Positions 18,841 to 25,809 of a stretch of 44,559 nt of DNA are shown one piece after another. The notes under the pieces are model-generated. The model was not told where the DNA came from. It did no database searches and saw nothing but the letters and a program-made list of their open reading frames with translations. The position numbers were made by a program, and so were the translations under genes. The stretch lies in NCBI GenBank assembly GCA_947626195.1, contig CANQRF010000015.1:1-44559 (forward strand). The letters are read 5' to 3'. Position 1 is the stretch's first letter; the number at the start of each line of letters is the position of its first letter. Origin of the DNA: an uncultured Eggerthellaceae bacterium (GTDB lineage: Bacteria; Actinomycetota; Coriobacteriia; Coriobacteriales; Eggerthellaceae).

Positions 18841-19331
18841 TCAAGCAACGCAGGGTATGTGGTGTGCGCCTCGTCAAGGCAGGAAAGTGTCTGATCAACA
18901 TAGCGCACGGCCCACCATTTCGCCATCCCAAGGTCGGAGTCGTGGTAATTCCCACACTCCTCCGGCAAAGCCCCCGGAACCTCGCCCTCGAAATCACGCG
19001 CAAACTCGAACGCCCGCGTGACGAACGGTGCAATCTCAACCGGCGCGCAGTCGCCGAAAACCACAAGGTAGAACCCTGTGCGGCAGCCCATCGGCCCAAA
19101 ATAGATCATGCGGCTGGACCATTCGGGATCATTTCGCATGTAGGTGGCACACAGATGTTCGAGCGCATGAACGGCGGCGGTGTCCATCACCGGCTCGCGG
19201 TTCGGTGCGGTCACACGCAGGTCGAACGTTGTGACGACGCAGCCCGTTTCGGGATCAACATCGCGGCGCGAAACATAGATGCCCGGCTCAAGAACCCGAT
19301 GGTCGATGCTGAAGCTTGCTATCCTCTTCAT
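18837..19331 (-). CDS. luxS: S-ribosylhomocysteine lyase LuxS
   Basis: 164 aa. It cleaves S-ribosylhomocysteine to homocysteine and the AI-2 precursor DPD, in the activated methyl cycle. The family N-terminus (IASFSIDHRVLEPGIYVSR) is clear. The metal-binding motif is HALEHLCATYMR (HxxEH, near residues 55-59), with the third ligand Cys in ECGNYHDHD-type sequence (ECGNYHDSDL, near 127). The start has an AAGGAG site 5 bases ahead. It begins only 17 bases after the PIN-toxin stop on the same strand, with no visible promoter in between, so it probably shares the toxin-antitoxin transcript. Confidence 0.96.
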   Translation of the reverse strand: MKRIASFSIDHRVLEPGIYVSRRDVDPETGCVVTTFDLRVTAPNREPVMDTAAVHALEHLCATYMRNDPEWSSRMIYFGPMGCRTGFYLVVFGDCAPVEIAPFVTRAFEFARDFEGEVPGALPEECGNYHDSDLGMAKWWAVRYVDQTLSCLDEAHTTYPALLE

Positions 19332-19348
19332 TTCTTCTCCTTAGCGCT

Positions 19349-19786
19349 CTAAAACTCAATCTCTCTGCAGTCGCAAAACAAGTCCACGTATTCTTGCGCT
19401 GACAACCGTTTAATCGACGACCTTGCAAATGCACGCTCGTCACGAGAGATGATGAAATCTACCGACACCGTTTCGGCGCAAGCCCGAACAAGCCCATCCT
19501 CAAAATCCTTCTCGTCTGATTCGAGCGCACTTCGGCAAATCGCGCTATCGACAGCGACGACCTCAAAAAGTTCCATCAAGGCGCCGATGAATTGACGTGC
19601 TGCCACCTCGTCGGCATATTTCGTAAGCACGTAATAAACGTCCTTCAGAGAAAGCGCCGCAACATATCCCTCAACCTCCGAAAATGCCACTTCATCAATA
19701 AGAAGCGTAGCCGCAGCCCAGCCGGGCCTCTCTCCCATCGCTGCATCAAGCAGAATGTTCGTGTCGAGAAGGATTTTCTTATTCAT
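19349..19786 (-). CDS. PIN-domain toxin (VapC-like ribonuclease)
   Basis: 145 aa from the ATG at 19786, which overlaps the antitoxin stop region by 8 bases (ATGAATAA). PIN-domain features: the N-terminal KILLDTNILLDA with the first catalytic Asp, a central glutamate region (SEVEGYVAALSLKD), an acidic stretch DEKDFEDGLVRACAE and the later IISRDERAF. PIN toxins of type II modules are Mg-dependent RNases. The partner antitoxin is immediately upstream and coupled. The upstream open frame inside the antitoxin gene is not part of this protein. Confidence 0.85.
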   Translation of the reverse strand: MNKKILLDTNILLDAAMGERPGWAAATLLIDEVAFSEVEGYVAALSLKDVYYVLTKYADEVAARQFIGALMELFEVVAVDSAICRSALESDEKDFEDGLVRACAETVSVDFIISRDERAFARSSIKRLSAQEYVDLFCDCREIEF

Positions 19787-20075
19787 AGCGACTCGCAATA
19801 AGCTCCTTGATGCCTTCGTCAGTAAGCTCACCAATCGAGGGATTTTTCGCCTGCATGCTAAACCCTTTGATAAATGCCGCAGCCTCGCGTTTTTTGTCAA
19901 TCGATTGACCTCGGCTTTCTATAAGAGGCGGCAGCACACCTGATTGCCTGATGCTGTCTATCAGAACGCTGCTGCAATATTGACCAAATGACATGCCGTA
20001 TTCTTTGCGCGTCAAGGCATCGGCAAAATCAAGCGACCGCTGCTCAGCTCGTCCGGAAAAAGTTTTCGTGCTCAT
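19779..20075 (-). CDS. Antitoxin of the PIN-domain module, RelB/DinJ- or ribbon-helix-helix-like
   Basis: 98 aa, start with AAAAGGAG 5 bases ahead. The short basic N-terminus (MSTKTFSGRAEQRSLDFADAL) and the following helix (YGMSFGQYCSSVLIDSI) look like a ribbon-helix-helix DNA-binding dimer; the C-terminal half is charged and would wrap the toxin. Its stop overlaps the toxin start by 8 bases, the usual coupling that keeps antitoxin in excess. A 16-bp perfect palindrome sits between its promoter -10 and its ribosome site, consistent with autoregulation by the antitoxin-toxin complex. The exact antitoxin family is uncertain. Confidence 0.8.
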   Translation of the reverse strand: MSTKTFSGRAEQRSLDFADALTRKEYGMSFGQYCSSVLIDSIRQSGVLPPLIESRGQSIDKKREAAAFIKGFSMQAKNPSIGELTDEGIKELIASRYE

Positions 20076-20086
20076 TGCTCTCCTTT

Positions 20087-20130
20087 TGTAAACATGTTTA
20101 CATTATAGTGAGCAATCGCACGCATTACAA
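20087..20130 (-). promoter_or_regulatory. Promoter and palindromic operator of the toxin-antitoxin-luxS run
   Basis: On the minus strand: -35 TTGTAA (20130-20125), 17-bp spacer, -10 TATAAT (20107-20102), directly followed by and sharing one base with the perfect palindrome TGTAAACATGTTTACA (20087-20102). AAAAGGAG and the antitoxin ATG follow. A repressor bound there would block initiation. Confidence 0.8.
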
Positions 20131-20138
20131 GGGGTCAG

Positions 20139-20213
20139 CCTCTATCACGCCTCTATCACGGCAGCAAAATATGGGCGCATGCGCGCAGCAACGTTTTAGG
20201 CCAACGTTTTAGG
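20139..20213. repeat. Two different short tandem duplications upstream of the toxin-antitoxin promoter
   Basis: CCTCTATCACG is duplicated head to tail at 20139-20149 and 20150-20160. CAACGTTTTAGG is repeated with a 13-bp period at 20189-20200 and 20202-20213. GCGCATGCGC at about 20175-20184 is a small palindrome between them. The region lies between the guaB 3' end and the antitoxin promoter. Confidence 0.7.
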
Positions 20214-20230
20214 ACTTTAGAAAACTTGCC

Positions 20231-21760
20231 CTAGGAAAGCAGTGTGGCGTTGGTGGCGAAGGTGTTCGTGTCCTTGATCATCACGTCGTGCGCCCCGCCC
20301 TCAACGATCGAGGTGGAGCTTACCACCGTGAGCTTCGCCTTCTCCTGAAGCTCGGCGATTGTCAGCGCGCCGCAGTTGCACATGGTCGAACGCACCTTCG
20401 AGAGCGTGATGTCGACATTTTCCTTCAGCGAGCCCGCGTAGGGCACGTAGGAATCCACGCCTTCCTCAAACGACATGCCCTTCTTCTCACCGCCGAGGTC
20501 GTAGCGCTGCCAGTTGCGCGCACGGGCACTGCCCTCGCCCCAGTATTCCTTCATGTAGGAGCCGTTGATCACCACGCGGTTCGAGGGGCTCTCATCGAAG
20601 CGTGCGAAATAGCGGCCGAGCATCACGAAATCGGCGCCCATCGCAAGGGCGAGCGAGATATGATGGTCGTACACGATGCCGCCATCGGAGCAGATGGGCA
20701 CGTAGATGCCGGTTTCCTTGAAATAGCGGTCGCGCTCTTGGGCGACCTCGATCACCGCGGTCGCCTGCCCGCGCCCGATGCCCTTCGTCTCGCGCGTGAT
20801 GCAGATGGAGCCGCCGCCGATGCCCACCTTCACGAAATCGGCGCCACACTCTGCGAGGAAGCGAAAGCCCTCGGCGTCCACCACGTTCCCCGCACCCACC
20901 TTCACGCTCTCGCCATAGTTCTCGCGGATCCAGAAAAGCGTCATCTTCTGCCAGTCGGAATAGCCCTCCGAGCTGTCGATGCACAGCACATCGGCTCCAG
21001 CATCGACAAGGGCCGGCACGCGCTCGGCATAGTCGCGCGAGTTGATGCCCGCGCCCACCATATAGCGCTTGTGCGAATCCAGAAGCTCGTTCGGGTTCGA
21101 TTTATGGGAGTCGTAATCCTTGCGAAATACGAGATAGAGCAGGTTGTCGTCCTCATCGACGATGGGAAGCGTGTTGAGCTTGTGATCCCAGATGATGTCG
21201 TTCGCCACTTTGAGCGAGGTATCGGCCGGCGCCACGATAAGGCGCTCGCGCGGCGTCATGAAATCCGCCACCTTCTCGTTGGGCGACATGCGCGAAAGCC
21301 GGTAATCGCGGCTCGTGACGATGCCCATGAGCTTGCCATGGGGAGAGCCGTCGGAAGTCACCGGCATCGTTGAATGCCCGTGCTCCTCAAGAAGCGCCAC
21401 CACATCGGCGAGTGTAGACGTGGGCGCAAGGTTCGCATCGGAGGTGACAAAACCCGCCTTGTAGTCCTTCACGCGGGCGATCATCGCCGCCTCGTCTTCG
21501 ATGCTTTGGGATCCGTAGATGAAGGAAAGCCCACCCTCGGTGGCAAGCGCAACGGCCATCCTGTCATCGGAGACCGCCTGCATGATGGCGCTCACCATCG
21601 GAATGCTCAGCGTGATGGGGCATTCCTCGCTGCCCTTGCGATAACGCACCAATGGCGTTCTCAAGCTTACGTTGGCAGGTGAACATTCTTTTGGCGTGAA
21701 GCCGGGAACCAAGAGATACTCATTGAAGGTACGTGACGAATCCGCGAAGTAAAACGCCAT
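20231..21760 (-). CDS. guaB: Inosine-5'-monophosphate dehydrogenase
   Basis: 509 aa. It oxidises IMP to XMP with NAD, the committed step to GMP. TIM-barrel core with two CBS domains inserted at about residues 95-215 ([21 protein letters not shown]). The catalytic loop is [14 protein letters not shown], with the nucleophilic Cys; the common sequence has Pro where this one has Gly (GIGPGSIC). Further signatures are ICSDGGI and the flap region [25 protein letters not shown]. Length and order fit a full IMPDH. Start at 21760 has AAAGGGG ahead. It is a divergent member, but no essential residue appears lost. Confidence 0.94.
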   Translation of the reverse strand: MAFYFADSSRTFNEYLLVPGFTPKECSPANVSLRTPLVRYRKGSEECPITLSIPMVSAIMQAVSDDRMAVALATEGGLSFIYGSQSIEDEAAMIARVKDYKAGFVTSDANLAPTSTLADVVALLEEHGHSTMPVTSDGSPHGKLMGIVTSRDYRLSRMSPNEKVADFMTPRERLIVAPADTSLKVANDIIWDHKLNTLPIVDEDDNLLYLVFRKDYDSHKSNPNELLDSHKRYMVGAGINSRDYAERVPALVDAGADVLCIDSSEGYSDWQKMTLFWIRENYGESVKVGAGNVVDAEGFRFLAECGADFVKVGIGGGSICITRETKGIGRGQATAVIEVAQERDRYFKETGIYVPICSDGGIVYDHHISLALAMGADFVMLGRYFARFDESPSNRVVINGSYMKEYWGEGSARARNWQRYDLGGEKKGMSFEEGVDSYVPYAGSLKENVDITLSKVRSTMCNCGALTIAELQEKAKLTVVSSTSIVEGGAHDVMIKDTNTFATNATLLS

Positions 21761-21835
21761 GAAAGCCCCTTTCGCTTGGTGCGCATGCCTAACGAAACCT
21801 GACGCGACGCCCCTTTCTCAAATTTCCTTGCGTGC

Positions 21836-21889
21836 ATTATAGACGCGCTCGCGCAAAGCCGCGAGGGTTTTCCCAAAAAATGGGAAACC
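21836..21889 (-). promoter_or_regulatory. Putative guaB -10 element and upstream stem-loop
   Basis: On the minus strand a TATAAT hexamer (21841-21836) lies about 75 bases ahead of guaB; no good -35 is visible at 16-18 bp. Upstream at 21866-21889 GGTTTTCCCA / TGGGAAACC pair around an A5 loop with one bulge. It could end the aminopeptidase transcript or regulate guaB. Confidence 0.35.
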
Positions 21890-21951
21890 GCCTTAAAATG
21901 CCTTAAAACGACGGCAGCAGTGCAATAAGGCGAAATGCCCGTGCGCAAACG

Positions 21952-23406
21952 CTATGCTCCCAGCAGAAACGCCTCGTAGCCGCGCTTCGCCTCATAGATG
22001 TCGGCCTTGCTCGTCACTTCCCAAGGGGAGTGCATCGAAAGCACCGCAACGCCGGAATCGATCACGTTCATGCCGTACTTCGCGGGGATGTAGGCGATCG
22101 TCCCGCCGCCGCCCACATCGACTTTCCCCAGCTCAGCTGTCTGGAACGCGACATGTGCATCCACCATGATGCGGCGAATGAGAGCCATGTATTCGGCATC
22201 CGCGTCGTTCGAGCCGCTCTTCCCGCGCGCGCCCGTGTATTTGTTGAAGACGAGGCCGCGCCCCAAAAACGCGGAGTTCTTCGGCTCGAAGACGCTCGCA
22301 TAGGCAGGGTCGAAGCCAGCGGAAACGTCCGACGAAAGCATGTGCGAAGCCGCCAAGGCACGGCGCAGCCCGCGTTCATCGTAGCCTCCTGCGCACGCCA
22401 TGACGTCGGCGAGCGTGTTCTCGAAGAAAAGCGACGTCATGCCCGTGGCACCAACACTGCCGATCTCCTCTTTATCGACGAGGATGGTGACCGCCGTCTT
22501 ATGAGGCGTCATGCCCGATTTCGCCAACGCGAGCTGCGCGATGAGCGACGTGTAAGCGCACACACGGTCGTCCTGCCCGTAACCGAGAATCATGCTGCGG
22601 TCGAACCCGAGGTCGCGCGCCTTGCCGGCAGGGACGATCTCGAGCTCTGCCGAGAGGAAGTCGTGCTCGGTGATGTCGTATTTCTCCTTCAAGAGCGCGA
22701 GCAGGTATTCCTTCACCGGCTCTTTAGCCGTCGCATAGGGCTTCTCCGCCTTCGCGGGCTCGCCTGCGTCTTCAACCGCACGCCCTTCTTCCGCCGGCAC
22801 CATCGGTCGATTCCCCACCAGCAGGTCGAGGTCTTCGCCCTCAACCACCTTCGCACCCTTTTTCTCCAGCTGCTCGTGCGCGAGATGCACCAACAGGTCG
22901 CTCACGCAGAACACGGGATCGTCTTCCTCGTCGCCCACAACGACGTCGACCACGCTGCCGTCGGTTTTTGCCACCACACCGTGGATGGCCAGCGGCAGCG
23001 CCACCCACTGGTAGTTCTTGATGCCGCCGTAATAGTGCGTGTCGAGCAAAGCGAAGCCGTTCGATTCGTAAAGCGGATTCTGCTTCACGTCCAAGCGCGG
23101 CGAATCGATATGCGCACCAAGGATGTTGAAGCCCTCCGCAAACGGCGCCGCACCCACATGGACGAGCATCACGGCCTTGCCGTGCGACGCCGCCCACACC
23201 TTATCGCCGGCCTGAAGACTCTCGCCACGTTCAAGCACCTCCTCGAGGCTCCGGTAGCCCGCCTCCTCCGCAAGGGCGATCGTCGTTTTCACGCACTCGC
23301 GCTCCGTCTTGTTCTCCGAAATGAAGCGCCGATAATCGCTCGCAAGTTCCTCAAGCTCCGCCAATGCCTGACCGTCATAGCTCTTCCACGTCACTTCATG
23401 TTCCAT
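21952..23406 (-). CDS. M18-family zinc aminopeptidase
   Basis: 484 aa from ATG 23406, which has GGAAGG 7 bases ahead; the open frame extends 29 codons further without a site. M18 (aspartyl aminopeptidase/LAP4-like) features: metal ligands in LGAHIDSPRLDVKQ near residue 98, the catalytic glutamates in VDKEEIGSVGATG, the FLGRG segment and the C-terminal VLSMHSPWEVTSKADIYE with the last His ligand. It is a cytoplasmic dodecameric metallopeptidase that removes N-terminal residues from peptides. It is divergent from rubrerythrin, with 121 bases between them. Confidence 0.92.
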   Translation of the reverse strand: MEHEVTWKSYDGQALAELEELASDYRRFISENKTERECVKTTIALAEEAGYRSLEEVLERGESLQAGDKVWAASHGKAVMLVHVGAAPFAEGFNILGAHIDSPRLDVKQNPLYESNGFALLDTHYYGGIKNYQWVALPLAIHGVVAKTDGSVVDVVVGDEEDDPVFCVSDLLVHLAHEQLEKKGAKVVEGEDLDLLVGNRPMVPAEEGRAVEDAGEPAKAEKPYATAKEPVKEYLLALLKEKYDITEHDFLSAELEIVPAGKARDLGFDRSMILGYGQDDRVCAYTSLIAQLALAKSGMTPHKTAVTILVDKEEIGSVGATGMTSLFFENTLADVMACAGGYDERGLRRALAASHMLSSDVSAGFDPAYASVFEPKNSAFLGRGLVFNKYTGARGKSGSNDADAEYMALIRRIMVDAHVAFQTAELGKVDVGGGGTIAYIPAKYGMNVIDSGVAVLSMHSPWEVTSKADIYEAKRGYEAFLLGA

Positions 23407-23475
23407 CGATTGTCCTTCCGTTGTGGGCGCTTGCTGCTTTCCGCAATAGTTTCTCATATCTTGCAAGCCATGCCC

Positions 23476-23481
23476 TATAAT
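23476..23481 (+). promoter_or_regulatory. Putative -10 of rubrerythrin
   Basis: A perfect TATAAT hexamer 47 bases before the rubrerythrin start codon, in the divergent gap with the aminopeptidase gene. No convincing -35 is seen, so the call rests on the hexamer and its placement only. Confidence 0.4.
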
Positions 23482-23527
23482 GAACCTACCCAAAGGGTAT
23501 TTTTCAATCGATCATGAAGGAGCGACC

Positions 23528-24136
23528 ATGAAATTACGTGACGTGGTTCCCAATCGCGAGAACACGGACAACTTTAACATCCAGCCGAACAGCATCACCG
23601 AGGTCGGCACAACGTTGGAGAACCTGAAAGCCGCCGTCAATGGCGAAACGGGCGCTTCTGCGAAATACGCCGCCTTCGCCAAGGCCGCCGACGAGCAGGG
23701 CTACCCGCAACTTGCCGGCTTGTTCCGCGCCACCTCTGCCGCCGAACAGATCCACATCGGCCTCGAGGCCGGCCTCATCGAGAAGGTGGAGCCCGATTTC
23801 CAGCGCCCGACCGCTCCGGCTGCCGAAGCCCATCAGACCGACGTGAACCTGATCCAGGGCGCGCTTGGCGAGATCTATGAGACTTCCGACATGTATCCTT
23901 CGTTCATCGCGAAGGCCGTGGAAGAGGGCGACAACGCGGCCGTTATGGTATTCACCCGCGCAAAGCTTGCCGAAGCCGTGCATGCCGAGCTTTACCTCGA
24001 CGCGTACAACAACATCAGCTGCCCCGACGACGACAAGTATTATCTGTGCCCCATCTGCGGATACATCCACAAGGGCTCGGATTTCGAGAAGTGCCCGATC
24101 TGCTGGTGCCCCGCCGACAAGTTCACGGCATACTAA
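23528..24136 (+). CDS. Rubrerythrin
   Basis: 202 aa from ATG 23528, with AAGGAG 5 bases ahead. It has a four-helix ferritin-like di-iron domain with the ligand pattern NGETGASAKY near residue 39, EQIHIGLE, and a second EAVHAELY near 152. It ends in a C-terminal rubredoxin domain with two Cys pairs, YLCPICGYIHKG and EKCPICWCPADKF. Rubrerythrins reduce hydrogen peroxide in the cytoplasm of anaerobes using electrons from rubredoxin or NADH oxidoreductases. It is followed by two consecutive terminator-like hairpins and then the hsp20 stress gene, so this is a small stress-defence neighbourhood. Confidence 0.95.
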   Translation: MKLRDVVPNRENTDNFNIQPNSITEVGTTLENLKAAVNGETGASAKYAAFAKAADEQGYPQLAGLFRATSAAEQIHIGLEAGLIEKVEPDFQRPTAPAAEAHQTDVNLIQGALGEIYETSDMYPSFIAKAVEEGDNAAVMVFTRAKLAEAVHAELYLDAYNNISCPDDDKYYLCPICGYIHKGSDFEKCPICWCPADKFTAY

Positions 24137-24199
24137 GAAGGATGGCGGCTGTCGAAGCCGCTCGCAAGAACTTCGCAAACAGCACGTTTCAAGAATTGG

Positions 24200-24228
24200 G
24201 AAGCCGGTCGCAAGCCGGCTTCTTTCTT
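24200..24228 (+). terminator. Rho-independent terminator after rubrerythrin
   Basis: Perfect 8-bp stem GAAGCCGG / CCGGCTTC with a 7-base loop, followed by TTTCTT. It lies 63 bases past the rubrerythrin stop. Confidence 0.85.
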
Positions 24229-24280
24229 ATGCGTTGGGGAAGCTCGGAAGCACATCGCCATTGAGAGAAACGATTTCGAT

Positions 24281-24312
24281 GAAGGAGCCGACCGCGTTTC
24301 GGCTTCTTTTTC
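24281..24312 (+). terminator. Second terminator-like hairpin before the hsp20 promoter
   Basis: Stem AGCCGA / TCGGCT (24286-24291 and 24299-24304), extended by a G-U pair, followed by TCTTTTTCT. It insulates the hsp20 promoter from read-through. Confidence 0.6.
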
Positions 24313-24386
24313 TATGAGGCGCGAACGATCGCCTTCATGACTGCTTTGACCCATGATTGTGAATTTCTCGTGGATGAACAGGTATT

Positions 24387-24429
24387 TTAGCACTCTCCTA
24401 TTGCGAGTGCTAATTCTCGGCGCTATAGT
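24387..24429 (+). promoter_or_regulatory. CIRCE operator (HrcA site) overlapping the hsp20 promoter
   Basis: A perfect CIRCE element, TTAGCACTC-N9-GAGTGCTAA, at 24387-24413. A promoter overlaps it: -35 TTGCGA (24401-24406), 17-bp spacer, -10 TATAGT (24424-24429). HrcA bound to CIRCE would block this promoter until heat or protein stress relieves repression. Confidence 0.93.
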
Positions 24430-24618
24430 ATGCGGCGAACAATAACCACGACGCATAGCACTGACGATAGGCATACGACGCACGCGCAGCACATCTCGTA
24501 CGGAACGCACAGGGCACCGATAGAAGGCAGCCGCAGCACGCTTTCCCTCAGAGCGTGGGCGATTGCCAGAATGGATGCCAGCCACGTCAACGCTATGCAC
24601 CCATGAAAGGAAGCAACT

Positions 24619-25092
24619 ATGATGTCAATGATCGTACCCAGCCGCCGTCGCAACCGTTCCCTTTTCGGCGAGCTTATGTCAGACCCGTTCGACGTATTCT
24701 TCAGAACTCCGAAGTTCTCCCCGACATTTTCGATTGAGGGATTCAAGCCCGAGACGATGCGCACCGACATCAAGGAGACCGACAGCGGCTTCGACGTCGC
24801 CATCGACCTCCCAGGTTTCAAGAAGGACGAACTTCAGGCTGAGTTGAAAGATGGCTATCTCACCATCTCCGCCGAGACATCCCATGAGTCCGAGGAGAAG
24901 GACGAGGAGACCAACTACGTCCGCAAGGAGCGCTTCAGCGGCACGTGCAGCAGAAGCTTCTACGTTGGCGAAGACCTCGACGAAGCGGAAATCAACGCGA
25001 AGTTCGAGGACGGCGTGTTGAACATCAGCATTCCGAAGAAGCAGCCAGAGCCGCAGCTTGAGGAGAAGCACACGATCGCTATCGAAGGCTAA
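24619..25092 (+). CDS. Hsp20/alpha-crystallin small heat-shock protein
   Basis: 157 aa. An ATP-independent holdase chaperone that keeps unfolding proteins soluble. The short N-terminal arm (SRRRNRSLFGELMSDPFDVFF) precedes the alpha-crystallin domain at about 45-140: MRTDIKETDSGFDVAIDLPGF, LKDGYLTISAE, and the signature FEDGVLNISIPKK near the end. A C-terminal tail follows without a clear I-x-I motif. Two ATGs (24619, 24622) follow an AAAGGAAG site; the first is taken. A perfect CIRCE element lies about 205 bases upstream, so HrcA controls it. The transcript leader is unusually long. Confidence 0.95.
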   Translation: MMSMIVPSRRRNRSLFGELMSDPFDVFFRTPKFSPTFSIEGFKPETMRTDIKETDSGFDVAIDLPGFKKDELQAELKDGYLTISAETSHESEEKDEETNYVRKERFSGTCSRSFYVGEDLDEAEINAKFEDGVLNISIPKKQPEPQLEEKHTIAIEG

Positions 25093-25131
25093 GCTCCACG
25101 CACCAACCGTTTGACTATTCCGATGAAATAC

Positions 25132-25163
25132 CCCTGGCTTCTGCTGGAGGGACAGAGCCAGGG
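25132..25163 (+). other. Stem-loop downstream of hsp20
   Basis: Perfect CCCTGGCT (25132-25139) / AGCCAGGG (25156-25163) stem, extended by CTG/CAG with one bulge. No U tract follows. It may be a 3' stability or attenuating structure of the hsp20 transcript. Confidence 0.5.
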
Positions 25164-25195
25164 CGACATTTCAGGGCGGCTCGAAGCGAAAGAAC

Positions 25196-25534
25196 GTTAC
25201 GAGCACGTAACAAATCTACAGCGTGTTTACAGAGGGGGAACAAACGCTTTCGGGAGGGTAACTGCTTATTCTTGACCCAAGCGATTGCCTATCGAGCCGC
25301 CTATACTGAATGTCAGCAGAAAGCAGCGCAACCATTCAAGAAGAACTCCGAGTCGCGAGTTTTTCTTGCATTTGGGAACAGGAATCTGCTGGCTGCTTGC
25401 TTTTGTGCGATTTCTCCTCCTTGATCGCATGGAAGCGATAATGTGTACCACCCTTTCTTTCCTCTCGAGTGCCAATTGGGCGTTGGCACTCACCCCATCC
25501 CGAAGGCGGCCAACCCCAGGCCGCCTTTATTTTT
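25196..25534 (+). ncRNA. Structured gene-free region ending in a strong terminator: candidate small RNA or long hsp20 3' region
   Basis: Within the 717-bp gap after hsp20 no open frame has a ribosome site, but the plus strand holds a chain of stem-loops. They are GTTACG/CGTAAC at 25196-25211; CAAGAAGAACTC/GAGTTTTTCTTG (12 bp, one G-U) at 25337-25368; ATCGC/GCGAT at about 25425-25440; and GAGTGCCAA/TTGGCACTC at 25467-25491. The series ends in the terminator at 25503-25534. A TATACT at 25302 could be a -10, but a well-spaced -35 is missing. It matches no RNA family I know (not SRP RNA, RNase P RNA or tmRNA). Existence of a separate RNA is inference. Confidence 0.35.
25503..25534 (+). terminator. 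Strong rho-independent terminator
   Basis: Perfect 9-bp stem AAGGCGGCC (25503-25511) / GGCCGCCTT (25519-25527), loop AACCCCA, followed by TATTTTT. It is oriented for plus-strand transcription only, yet the nearest plus-strand gene (hsp20) ends 411 bases upstream. Confidence 0.9.
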
Positions 25535-25643
25535 GCCACCGATGTCCGCTTCAGGACTCTCAATGAACACCACTTTCATCGCACTGGAACGTCAGCCATT
25601 GAGAACGAAAAGGATTTCGGGAAACCAGAGGGCCAAATAGGGA

Positions 25644-25723
25644 AAATAAGTTAAGGCCATTTTAATTACGGCACTCTTCCGGCGATTTAATTAAAGAAAA
25701 TCGCGATTTTCTTTAATTACTGG
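25644..25723 (+). repeat. 80-bp direct repeat, copy 1, upstream of the Fic gene
   Basis: Identical at 79 of 80 positions to copy 2 at 26959-27038, in the same orientation; the single difference is A/G within GGC(A/G)CTCTTCC. It contains a perfect 32-bp palindrome at 25688-25719, AT-rich arms around a central ATCGCGAT. This would fold as a hairpin in either strand's RNA. With copy 2 it exactly brackets the Fic gene. Confidence 0.95.
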
Positions 25724-25809
25724 ACTTTAACGAAAGTTTTTCGTCGCTTTCTTTCATTATTTATTGCCTCGTGTAATAATCAGAGAAACGCAAAAGAGGA
25801 GGTGCGCTT

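Noticed and set aside
20288-23517. Long plus-strand open frames opposite guaB and the aminopeptidase
   Set aside because: Both minus-strand genes have all family motifs; the antisense frames are compositional artefacts.
25467-25491. Possible second CIRCE element
   Set aside because: The halves are GAGTGCCAA-N7-TTGGCACTC: opposite order, wrong spacing and one base different from CIRCE, so it is a plain stem-loop.
25285-25566. 93-codon open frame in the structured region after hsp20
   Set aside because: No ribosome site; it reads across the stem-loops and the terminator, which makes translation unlikely.
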